Source: DATDGX01 sp036521875 | GTDB taxonomy: Bacteria; Desulfobacterota; Binatia; Binatales; Binataceae | NCBI GenBank assembly: GCA_036521875.1 | Contig: DATDGX010000164.1 | Span: 1 to 21,847, forward strand | Direction of reading: 5' to 3' | DNA: 21,847 nucleotides | Shown: positions 6,767 through 13,947 of the stretch, piece by piece | How the letters are laid out: each line of letters starts with the position of its first letter | Position numbering within the stretch: position 1 is the stretch's first letter | Made by a program: the position numbers and the translations under genes | Notes under the pieces: model-generated | Database searches by the model: none | Told to the model about the DNA's origin: nothing | The model's input: only the letters and a program-made list of their open reading frames with translations

Positions 6767-9004
6767 TCAATCGACGCGCAGCCGCTCTGCGAGCCGGCTC
6801 AGGCGCCGGCGCTCGTCCTGGTTGCGGACGGCTTGCTGCAGCGCGCTCCTGGTGCCGACCAGCACGCACACCTTTTCGGCGCGCGTGATCGCGGTATACA
6901 GAAGATTCCGCCGCAGCATCACGTAGTGCGTCGAATGCACCGGCATCACGATGCCCGGGTACTGACTGCCCTGGCTCTTGTGCACCGAAATCGCGTAGGC
7001 GAGCGCTATCTCGTCGATGTCCGATAAATCGTACTCAGCCTGGGTCTCCTCGAACGAGACGCCGACTCTGGCGCGCGTCGTGTCGATCGACATGATGAGG
7101 CCGATCGATCCGTTGAACACGCCCTTGTCGTAATTGTTGCGGAGCTGGATCACGCGATCGCCCTCGCGCAGTATGCGATCGCCCGCGCGCAGCTCGCGCC
7201 CCGACGGATTGAGCAGGCGCTGCAACTCGGCGTTGAGCACGTGCGTGCCAAGCGGCCCGCGGTTCATCGGCGTCAGCACCTGGATGTCGCGCGGGTCGCG
7301 AATTCCGAACTTGCCGACCAGCCGCTGCTGCACGAGCTGCTTCACCGTCGCGATCACGTCGTCGGGAGCATTGCGCTCGAAAAAGAAAAAGTCGCCCTCG
7401 GCAGCGTTGGAGACGTCGGGCATCTGGCCGTGATTCAGCCGATGCGCGTTGGCGACGATCAGGCTCGCACGCGCCTGGCGATAGACCTCGCGCAGCTCGA
7501 CGACCGGGACCAGTCCCGACGCGATGACGTCCTTGAGAACGCTGCCCGGACCGACCGACGGCAACTGGTCCTTGTCGCCGACCAGCAGCAGCGAGCAATC
7601 GGGCATGAGCGCGCTCAGCAGGCTCGAGGCGAGCTCGATGTCCATCATCGAGGTCTCGTCGACTACCAGGTAATTGGTGCGGAGCGGAAATTTCTCGCAG
7701 CGAACGAACGCCTGCTCGTCGGGCGAGTACTCGAGCAGTCGATGTAGCGTCTTGGCGTCGCGTCCCGACGCCTCCTGGAGCCGTCGCGCGGCCCGTCCGG
7801 TGGGAGCGGCGAGCGTCGGCTTGAGTCCGGCACTGTCGAGCGCGGCGAGCAACGAGCGCAGCAGCGTAGTCTTGCCAGTCCCCGGACCGCCGGTGATCAC
7901 AGTGACCTTGCTCTGCAAGGCGGTGCGAAGCGCGCGCATCTGCTCTGCGGAGAGCGCGGGCTTGGCGACTTTTTCAGCCGCGGCGAGCGCGCGCTCGATC
8001 ACCGTCTTTCCCATCGGCCGCCCCGCGGTGAGCATCACGATACGCTTCGCAACATTGGTTTCCGCCGCATGAAGTTCTGCGAGATAGACCGCGACCTGAT
8101 CGTCGGCCGGCTCCTGGACCACTTCGCCGGTCTCTGCGAGTTCCGCGATCGCCTCCTTGGCGAGGTCGGAGTCCATTTCGAGCGCGTCGCGGAACTGCGT
8201 CTCGAGATACTCGAGCGGCGCGTAGATGTGCCCGTCGTCGGCCATCCGTCCGAGCAGATACAGCACCGCGGCGCGCGCACGCTGAATGGAATTGCGCGGG
8301 ATGCCGAGCTTCTCCGCGACCGCGTCCGCGGTACGGAAGCCGATGCCGTGAATCTCGCGCGCAAGCACGTAGGGATCGTGGCGGACCACCTCCAGGGATT
8401 CCTTGCCGTAGCGCTTGTGAATCCGCCGCGCGTGCGCTGCCGCGACTCCGTGCCCGCGGAGAAACACGGTCAGCTCGCGGAGTCCCGAGGCGTCGCGCCA
8501 CGCCGTCGCGATCCGGATGGCGACCAACCGTGGGATTCCGAAGACTTCACGAATTCGCTCCGGCCGGTTGTCGAGCACTTCGCCCAGACTGTCGCCGAAG
8601 TGCTCGGCAATCCGCCGCGCGCGCGCGGGACCGACCCCCTCGATTTCGGAAGCCAGGTAGCGCTCGAGCGCCGCGACGCCTGCGGGGCGGAGCATCTCGT
8701 AGTCGACCACGCGGAACTGATCGCCAAAACGCGGATGCTTCTCGATTCGGCCGCGCGCACGAATCGTCGAGCCGACTTCAAGCCCGGCGAGATCGCCGAC
8801 CACCGTGGTCCGGCGCCGCAGTCCCTCGCCGTCGACGGATTCGACCACCGCGACCGAGTAGCCGTTCTCCTCGTTCACGAACAGGACCTGGTCGAGGATG
8901 CCCTCGATCAGTTCAGTTTGAAGCTCCGCTTCGACCACGCACTCAGGATTGCGCGCCGGGCGCATCACGTAAAGTTGCCGCGGACGTGGTTGCCAACAGG
9001 CCAT
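6767..9004 (-). CDS. recD2: RecD2-type ATP-dependent 5'-3' DNA helicase
   Basis: A 745-residue SF1B helicase of the RecD2 type, found in bacteria outside any RecBC complex and involved in DNA repair and replication-fork processing. An N-terminal OB-like domain (about 31-105, ILDQVLFVNEENGYSV) is followed by tandem helix-hairpin-helix segments (EIEGVGPARARRIAEHFG, about 120-137; EIHGIGFRTADAVAEKLG, about 217-234). The motor then begins. Walker A is GGPGTGKTT (372-380), Walker B VVDETSM (447-453), motif III LLVGDKDQLPSVGPG (473-487). Motif V is SVHKSQGSQYP (673-683) and motif VI LLYTAITRAEK (701-711). Length and order match the family. The start is uncertain: ATG at 9004 has no clear Shine-Dalgarno, and an ATG at 8965 (MRPARNPE) would also keep every domain. 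It is divergent from the methyltransferase gene. Confidence 0.93.
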   Translation of the reverse strand: MACWQPRPRQLYVMRPARNPECVVEAELQTELIEGILDQVLFVNEENGYSVAVVESVDGEGLRRRTTVVGDLAGLEVGSTIRARGRIEKHPRFGDQFRVVDYEMLRPAGVAALERYLASEIEGVGPARARRIAEHFGDSLGEVLDNRPERIREVFGIPRLVAIRIATAWRDASGLRELTVFLRGHGVAAAHARRIHKRYGKESLEVVRHDPYVLAREIHGIGFRTADAVAEKLGIPRNSIQRARAAVLYLLGRMADDGHIYAPLEYLETQFRDALEMDSDLAKEAIAELAETGEVVQEPADDQVAVYLAELHAAETNVAKRIVMLTAGRPMGKTVIERALAAAEKVAKPALSAEQMRALRTALQSKVTVITGGPGTGKTTLLRSLLAALDSAGLKPTLAAPTGRAARRLQEASGRDAKTLHRLLEYSPDEQAFVRCEKFPLRTNYLVVDETSMMDIELASSLLSALMPDCSLLLVGDKDQLPSVGPGSVLKDVIASGLVPVVELREVYRQARASLIVANAHRLNHGQMPDVSNAAEGDFFFFERNAPDDVIATVKQLVQQRLVGKFGIRDPRDIQVLTPMNRGPLGTHVLNAELQRLLNPSGRELRAGDRILREGDRVIQLRNNYDKGVFNGSIGLIMSIDTTRARVGVSFEETQAEYDLSDIDEIALAYAISVHKSQGSQYPGIVMPVHSTHYVMLRRNLLYTAITRAEKVCVLVGTRSALQQAVRNQDERRRLSRLAERLRVD

Positions 9005-9153
9005 GCGCTCTCGAGGCGCATGGGATCGGCGATTTTCGTCACATCGGCGACATGGCGTCCGCGCATACAGCGGGCGTAATGATTAACTTCGCGCTAACAT
9101 CATCGCGTGCATCGACCTTGGCGACTTGGCGTGCATTCCCTTTGGCGATTAAT

Positions 9154-9157
9154 GAGG
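9154..9157 (+). promoter_or_regulatory. Ribosome binding site deciding the methyltransferase start
   Basis: GAGG 6 bases before ATG at 9164. It favours MPERVESK over the longer starts at 9107 (GTG) and 9152 (ATG), which lack a suitable site. Confidence 0.6.
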
Positions 9158-9163
9158 CCCGAA

Positions 9164-9877
9164 ATGCCTGAACGTGTCGAATCAAAATCTCTGTCGCGCC
9201 GGCTGGCGGCGTTTTCCGGCTTCGTCACTGGTCCGAAAGACTCCCCGGACCGGGACACGGCGCTGGATCAGTATCGGGCGCGCGCCGGCGTCTACGATCT
9301 CGAACTGGCGCTCTTCGAACCGATTCGGCGCCACACCGTCGAGCAGCTTGCGCTCAAGCGCGGCGACACCGTAATCGACGTCGGCTGCGGGACTGGCCTC
9401 AGCCTGCCGCTGCTGCAGGAACGCGTCGGCGCGGGCGGGAGAGTTATCGCCGTCGAGCAGAGTCCCGAAATGCTTGGGCGGGCATCGGAACGCGCGCGCC
9501 AGAACGGTTGGAAAAATGTCACGCTGCTCAACTCGCCGGTCGAGGATGCGGCGATTCCCGCGGATGCGGGCGCCGCACTATTTCACTTCACTCATGACAT
9601 CCTGCGCACGCCCGCAGCAATCGCCAACATTTTCCGCCATCTCAAGCCCGGAGCGCGCGTGGCGGCCGCGGGACTCAAATGGGCGCCGATGTGGGCGATG
9701 CCGGTGAATCTGTTCGTGTGGCAAGCCGCGATGCGCTCGGTGACCTCGCTCGCGGGGTTGCGCGCACCGTGGAGCAATCTGGAGCGTTTCGTTCCTGGCC
9801 TGGTCGTGGAACGGATGCTCGGCGGTGGCGTATACGTAGCGCGTGGAACCACGACAGTCTCCGAACCAATCGACTGA
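9164..9877 (+). CDS. Class I SAM-dependent methyltransferase
   Basis: A 237-residue Rossmann-fold methyltransferase. Motif I, VIDVGCGTGLSLPLL (70-84), binds S-adenosylmethionine. An acidic residue ends strand 2 in RVIAVEQSPEML (Glu98, binds the ribose). NSPVEDAAIP (123-132) is the motif II region, and AAIANIFRHLKPGARVAAAG (151-170) is the motif III region. The N-terminal segment DQYRARAGVYDLELALFEPIRRHTV resembles the substrate-side helix of UbiE/menaquinone-type and phospholipid N-methyltransferases. The hydrophobic stretch AMPVNLFVWQAAM (178-190) suggests a lipid-like or membrane-associated substrate. Neither resemblance settles the substrate. It is divergent from recD2, with 159 bases between the starts, and a propeller-like remnant follows. 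No operon partner is evident. Confidence 0.85.
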   Translation: MPERVESKSLSRRLAAFSGFVTGPKDSPDRDTALDQYRARAGVYDLELALFEPIRRHTVEQLALKRGDTVIDVGCGTGLSLPLLQERVGAGGRVIAVEQSPEMLGRASERARQNGWKNVTLLNSPVEDAAIPADAGAALFHFTHDILRTPAAIANIFRHLKPGARVAAAGLKWAPMWAMPVNLFVWQAAMRSVTSLAGLRAPWSNLERFVPGLVVERMLGGGVYVARGTTTVSEPID

Positions 9878-9899
9878 CCGCGCTGGTCTGTTCAACCGC

Positions 9900-10142
9900 G
9901 GCTGCGTGCCGGTCAGCGCGCAAATCGACATCGCGACGCGTGACCACCGCAAGTTCGTGAACGACCCCGCCAGCGGCAGGATTATGGCCACCATTAACAA
10001 CTCCGCGCTCAACTACGGTGCCGACACTTCCGGCTTCGCGGGGGAGTCATCGATCTCGCCAGACGGTAAATCACTCTACTATCACGTGAACGACAACGGC
10101 GTATTCGTTATCAATCGAGTCACCTGCAAGTTGTGCCCGTAG
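9900..10142 (+). pseudogene. Beta-propeller (YVTN/lactonase-like) C-terminal remnant
   Basis: This 81-codon open segment reads IDIATRD, then NDPASGRIMATI, then SISPDGKSLYYHVNDNGVFV and ends in CKLCP. 'DPASG..MATI' and 'SPDGK.LYY...D..VFVI' are the hallmarks of one blade of a YVTN/SMP-30-type beta-propeller. Only one to one and a half blades are present, against the six or seven a propeller needs. No credible start with a ribosome site is visible; a GTG at 9957 and an ATG at 9985 lie inside the blade. The segment begins right after the methyltransferase stop, so it looks like the surviving 3' end of a deleted gene. A genuine small protein cannot be excluded. A perfect palindrome overlaps its stop codon. 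Confidence 0.45.
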
Positions 10143-10155
10143 GACTCGCGAGTCC
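10142..10155. repeat. Perfect 14-bp palindrome GGACTCGCGAGTCC
   Basis: It overlaps the last base of the propeller remnant's TAG. As RNA it would fold as a GGACT/AGTCC stem with a CGCG loop. No T-tract follows, so a terminator role is only possible. A second weak stem, CGCGA...TCGCG, lies about 25 bases further on. Confidence 0.4.
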
Positions 10156-10224
10156 GATTCCGGCGAACGGCTTCCCGCGAGCGATTCGCGCGCCCGAGCC
10201 CGAGGTGATGAACTCACAGAATCG

Positions 10225-10302
10225 TCACGAAAAAACCGTCATGAAAAACAATCCGGCGCCGATGATTCCGATTGCCATCGAGCTGTACCAGATCAACTTC
10301 AC
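10225..10302 (-). pseudogene. Out-of-frame C-terminal helix of the DUF4337 protein
   Basis: Directly after the DUF4337 frame ends, the neighbouring minus-strand frame reads VKLIWYSSMAIGIIGAGLFF and stops at TGA 10227-10225. This is the third, C-terminal transmembrane helix expected for DUF4337 proteins, which end in a short basic/aromatic loop and a hydrophobic helix. It becomes continuous with the upstream frame if the run of four G (minus strand, 10305-10302) is read as five, giving ...AALPG-VKLIWY... and a 207-residue protein. Confidence 0.65.
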
Positions 10303-10847
10303 CCCGGGAGCGCTGCGACAGCCCCCAGAGCGATCGCGACCTGGAAGAGCGCGACGCTGTCGGAGTAGCGATCATTCTCAAACAGCAGATGATCGGCTTC
10401 CGCTGATTTCCGATCACGCTCGTGCTCTAATTCGCGGGCGACGCGCTGGAGTTCGACTTTCTGTTTGGCGTAACGCGTACGCTCCTCGGCGAACGAAGCG
10501 GGCGGCTGTTTACCAAGTGCTATCCATGCTGATTCAGACGCCTGCTGAATCGCGGCTTTGATCCCTTTTGCCTGGTAGTCTGCCCATTGATCCGAAATCT
10601 CGGCCTGGAGCCGGGTTGCTTCGGTCTTCAGCACCAGCGCCTCGTTGACCGTGCCGCCGGCGCGCAATGAGGAGACAGCCGCCAGCGCCGCGAACAGCGC
10701 GGTAGTAAGCGCGATCGTCCTTAGTAATGAGCCGCCCGCGCGTTCTCGTTCCTCGTGAATTTCCTCGTGAATTTGCTCCTCGCGTTCCACTTCCTCGTGG
10801 ATTTGCTCGTGGAGTTTATCAATGTTGACTTCAGGTGCGTCTGGCAC
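10299..10847 (-). CDS. DUF4337 domain-containing membrane protein, C-terminus frameshifted
   Basis: The in-frame product has 182 residues. A charged, coiled-coil-like N-terminus (11-37) carries repeated EQIHEE units. Helix 1 is about 41-65 (LLRTIALTTALFAALAAVSS), and then comes the family's best-known part, NEALVLK...AEISDQWADYQAKGIK (68-97). A second charged helix follows (120-160), then the start of helix 2 (SVALFQVAIALGAVAAL, 164-180). DUF4337 proteins are small integral membrane proteins of unknown function. The frame stops at TGA 10301-10299, but the missing third helix is present in the next frame down to 10225. The start is GTG at 10847, with GGGAGG 7 bases upstream. The gene has its own site and stands 79 bases from the MATE gene's end, on the same strand. 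Confidence 0.82.
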   Translation of the reverse strand: MPDAPEVNIDKLHEQIHEEVEREEQIHEEIHEERERAGGSLLRTIALTTALFAALAAVSSLRAGGTVNEALVLKTEATRLQAEISDQWADYQAKGIKAAIQQASESAWIALGKQPPASFAEERTRYAKQKVELQRVARELEHERDRKSAEADHLLFENDRYSDSVALFQVAIALGAVAALPG

Positions 10848-10854
10848 GAGGCTG

Positions 10855-10860
10855 CCTCCC
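10855..10860 (-). promoter_or_regulatory. Ribosome binding site deciding the DUF4337 GTG start
   Basis: GGGAGG on the minus strand, 7 bases before GTG at 10847. It is one of the strongest ribosome sites in the window. Confidence 0.6.
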
Positions 10861-10926
10861 GTTTTCGAACAACCGAACCAATCTGTGAATCGCCGTTAGA
10901 GTGAGGTCGCGGAGCGGTTCACATGT

Positions 10927-12321
10927 TCAGACCACGACGGTCTCCCATTTGCCGCTCCAGAAGCGCCAGGTCTTCATGGTGGAGCGCACGATATAGTCGG
11001 CGATCAGGGACCACCAGATCCACACGATCGGTCCGTTGAAGTGCGCGATAAGGATCGTGACCGCCAACCGCATCCCGTAGAACCCGGCCAGGGAGCCGTA
11101 GAGCGGAAAGCGTGAATCGCCCGCCCCGCGCAGCGCGCCCGTTATCGTCCAGTCGATCGCCATCAGGGGCTGCGCCGCCGCGAGCGCGTACATGAACGCG
11201 ACCGTGTACTTGATAACCAGGGGATCGTCGATGAAGACGCCGGCTATCTGCCACGCGAAGACGATCATTACCAGGCCCAGCACGGTCATCATCACGATCG
11301 CCATCCCGGTCGATTCCCAGCCTGCCTTGCGTGAGAAGCTGGGGTCACGCGCGCCGAGCCCTTGCCCAACCAGGGTCGCTGCCGCCGATGAAAATCCGAA
11401 ACCGGGCAGAAATGACAACGCGAGTATCCGCACGCCGATAAAGTATGCGGCGACTTCCTTGGCGCCGTAGCTGGCCACGAACGCGACGTACGCGACGAAA
11501 CCGAACTGGATGATGAGCTGCTCGATCGCGGCCGGATTTCCGACCCGCAGAATGCGCCCGCCGAGTTCCCGATTCGGCCACAGCCGTTTCCAGTGGAAGT
11601 TCAGCACCATCCCCTCGAACGAGAGCGCCCAGAAGAACAGCAGCCCGCCGACCGCGATCGCGATCAGGGTCGCGACCGCCGAGCCGTCGACACCGAGCGC
11701 GGGGAAGCCGAACTTGCCGAAGATCAAAACGTAGTTGAAAAAAATCGCGATCAGGTCGACGATCCCGCCGATCCACAGCGGCGTCCGCGTGTCGCCCGCT
11801 CCGCGCAGCGCCGACGCGCACATCAAAAACACGCCCGCGAACGGTTCCGAGAGCATCACGACCTGCAGGTAGCGCGCTCCCATATCCGCCATCGCGCCCT
11901 TCACCTGGAAGAGCGACATCGCCGGGCGCGCAAAGACGATCACCGGGATCGCGATGAGCGTCGAGACGATGACGCCCCAGATGACCGACTGCTTGAGCAC
12001 CTCTTCCGCGTTGTCGCGATCGTTGGCGCCGACGTAACGCGCGACCAGCGCGATGGTGCCGGTGCCGATCGCCGCGATCCCGGCGCGCACGGCGCCCAGG
12101 ATTTGCGTGGCAAGGCCGACCGCGCCGACCGCCTCCGCCCCCAGCCGCCCAACCATCAGCATCGCGGCGAGACCCATAATCGAATCGAGCGAGAACGAGA
12201 TGATCACCGGCCAAGCCAGCGACCAGACCTCGTAGCGGATGTTCGCGACCGACGGCAGCGACATCGCGGCGACCCCACGCTCGCCGTCAAGCTCGGGCGC
12301 CGACTCCAGAAATTCCGACAT
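10927..12321 (-). CDS. MATE family efflux transporter
   Basis: A 464-residue inner-membrane exporter with about 12 hydrophobic segments in two homologous halves. MATE (NorM/DinF-like) proteins extrude cationic or lipophilic compounds in exchange for H+ or Na+. The first half has AWPVIISFSLDSIMGLAAML followed by VGRLGAEAVGAVGLATQI, the usual opening with its 'D..M.G..GA.A.AA.G' pattern. Each half repeats the 'ALRGAGDTRTP' (168-178) / 'ALRGAGDSRFP' element, which is diagnostic of this family. The second half contains QFGFVAYVAFVASYGAKEVAAY and a VGQGLGARDP loop. Start ATG 12321 lacks a strong ribosome site; an ATG at 12264 (MSLPSVANIRYEVW) would still keep all helices. It is divergent from the GT-C-like gene across less than 100 bases, so their promoters must be interleaved. 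Substrate unknown. Confidence 0.92.
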   Translation of the reverse strand: MSEFLESAPELDGERGVAAMSLPSVANIRYEVWSLAWPVIISFSLDSIMGLAAMLMVGRLGAEAVGAVGLATQILGAVRAGIAAIGTGTIALVARYVGANDRDNAEEVLKQSVIWGVIVSTLIAIPVIVFARPAMSLFQVKGAMADMGARYLQVVMLSEPFAGVFLMCASALRGAGDTRTPLWIGGIVDLIAIFFNYVLIFGKFGFPALGVDGSAVATLIAIAVGGLLFFWALSFEGMVLNFHWKRLWPNRELGGRILRVGNPAAIEQLIIQFGFVAYVAFVASYGAKEVAAYFIGVRILALSFLPGFGFSSAAATLVGQGLGARDPSFSRKAGWESTGMAIVMMTVLGLVMIVFAWQIAGVFIDDPLVIKYTVAFMYALAAAQPLMAIDWTITGALRGAGDSRFPLYGSLAGFYGMRLAVTILIAHFNGPIVWIWWSLIADYIVRSTMKTWRFWSGKWETVVV

Positions 12322-12407
12322 GACTTTGAGCAGTTACGCCAGTCCGAGGCTTGTCAGTCAAGCTCGTTTCGCGCAAGCGCGCGAGCGTTACGGCGACACT
12401 AACGATC

Positions 12408-13919
12408 ATGGAGACGGATTCCGCTATAAATGCGCGGAGAGTCGTCGCCGCGATGTCATCACCTGCTTCTTCCGCCGCGTCCCCCACGGCGCCACCCGCT
12501 GCGGCCACCTGGCCGGCGCGGATGGTCTTTGCCGCCACCTTGGTCGGAGCCGCCGCGATTTATTTCTACCATCTCGGCGCCAACTCTTTCGGCGCGAGCG
12601 AGACCTACAGCGCGTTGGCCGCATCCAAGCCGGGAGTCGGGGCAATCGTCGCGATTCCTATCAACTACGAGCCAGGCAAGCAGCTCCTGTACTACGTCGC
12701 GCTGCACTTCTGGATCGCCGTCACCGGGATTAGCGAGAGTGGGGTGCGCTCGATGTCGGCGGCATTTGGGCTCGCCGACGTGATGCTGTTGTTCGCGCTC
12801 GGAAGAGAGTTGTTCGACGAAGAGACGGCGGCGGCGGCCACCCTGATGTGGGCATTCACTCCGCTCGCGATCGCTTTCTCGCATCGCGCGCGAACTTACA
12901 CGATGTTCATCGCACTGGCGCTCGCGCATTTTCTGCTTCTATGGCGCGCGCGCGCGAACCGCCGGACCGCGACTGCAATATTGTCCGGAGTGCTGGGCGC
13001 GGCACTGGTCTGCGCGCATCTTGCGGGCGTGCTGATAATTGGCGCCGAGGCGGCGATGTTGCTGAGGGATTTGTCTCTGGGGCGGCGCAACGCGAAGGCA
13101 TGGCTTGCGATCGCGGTTGCACTCGCGCTGTGGATGCCGCTGGCGCCGATCGTAATCGCGCAGAGCAGTACGCTGATTCAGGGCCAGGCGCTGGACTGGA
13201 TCGGATCGTCGGCGGCCGCTCATGGGCTCGCAGTCAAGTTTGCGGTCGCGGCCCTGGCAGCGGCCGCGGGGCTATGGCTGGTTTTCGGAAGGAGCGTGGA
13301 ACTCAAGCGCGACGAACCAATTCGCTGGCTGTTCGCGTGGGTAGCGCTCCCAGTCATCGCGTTTGAGGCCGGATCGATTGTCTTCCGACCGCTCTTCAGC
13401 CTCCGTTACGCGGCGCCCGCGATGGCGGCGATTGTGCTGTTTTTCGCGCAAACGCTTGCGCTCATCAGCACCCGGGTCAGGAACCTAACGGCGGTGAGTA
13501 TCGCGGCGCTGTTTCTGATCCTGACGCCGTTCTCGCTTCTTCCCGACCAACCGTGGCGCAAGGTCGCGCGAATGGTCGCCACCTCGGGGTCGAGCACCGA
13601 GCCGATTTTCTTCGAAGCAGGATTCGTATCGAGTTCGGAACTTCCTAACGATGGCTTTCCGTTCGGCTACTACTCAGTTCCGTTCGACTTCTATTTCAAG
13701 GGTCCCAACCCGAGAATCGTAGTCCCGGGATACGATCCGGCCGCGGCGCGCGCGACGATTCAGTCCCGAGTCGCGCAGGCTGGAGGGGGATGGCTGATTA
13801 GCTGGAAGGGCGGCGACGGTGCCACACCGGAATTGCCCGACCCGCGCGAGTTCAAATCGACCCGGGAGCTGGCTGAGGGCTATGTAACTGTTTTTCGAAT
13901 CGCCCCGCTCGCGCGTTGA
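12408..13919 (+). CDS. GT-C / glycosyltransferase family 39-like membrane protein
   Basis: About 503 residues with 9-11 hydrophobic segments. The arrangement matches the PMT/ArnT (GT39) fold, whose members transfer a sugar from a polyprenyl-phosphate donor on the periplasmic side. After helix 1 (about 37-55) comes a loop with GANSFGASETYSALAA, in the place of the family's acidic 'DE..Y' motif. Then follow YEPGKQLLYYVALHFWIAVT and the typical 'R..SA.FGLADVMLLFALGR.LF', 'ATLMWAFTPLAIAFSHRART' and 'R.YTMFIALALAHFLL' pattern. The C-terminal 150 residues are a soluble periplasmic domain. The first acid of the motif is Ser here, leaving Glu65, so catalytic activity is uncertain. The start is unclear: ATG 12408 is chosen, with ATG 12453 and an upstream TTG at 12351 as alternatives, none with a clear ribosome site. 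It converges with the APC permease gene with 28 bases between them. Confidence 0.75.
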   Translation: METDSAINARRVVAAMSSPASSAASPTAPPAAATWPARMVFAATLVGAAAIYFYHLGANSFGASETYSALAASKPGVGAIVAIPINYEPGKQLLYYVALHFWIAVTGISESGVRSMSAAFGLADVMLLFALGRELFDEETAAAATLMWAFTPLAIAFSHRARTYTMFIALALAHFLLLWRARANRRTATAILSGVLGAALVCAHLAGVLIIGAEAAMLLRDLSLGRRNAKAWLAIAVALALWMPLAPIVIAQSSTLIQGQALDWIGSSAAAHGLAVKFAVAALAAAAGLWLVFGRSVELKRDEPIRWLFAWVALPVIAFEAGSIVFRPLFSLRYAAPAMAAIVLFFAQTLALISTRVRNLTAVSIAALFLILTPFSLLPDQPWRKVARMVATSGSSTEPIFFEAGFVSSSELPNDGFPFGYYSVPFDFYFKGPNPRIVVPGYDPAAARATIQSRVAQAGGGWLISWKGGDGATPELPDPREFKSTRELAEGYVTVFRIAPLAR

Positions 13920-13947
13920 GGCTGTCTTCGATTCTGTGCGGCGAGTG

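Noticed and set aside
8069..9079. 336-residue plus-strand ORF antisense to recD2
   Set aside because: It is fully covered by the RecD2 reading frame, whose helicase motifs are complete.
10749..10813. Short direct repeats (CCTCGTG-AATTT-like) that could suggest a repeat array
   Set aside because: They are the codons for the repeated EQIHEE units at the N-terminus of the DUF4337 protein, not a CRISPR or mobile repeat.
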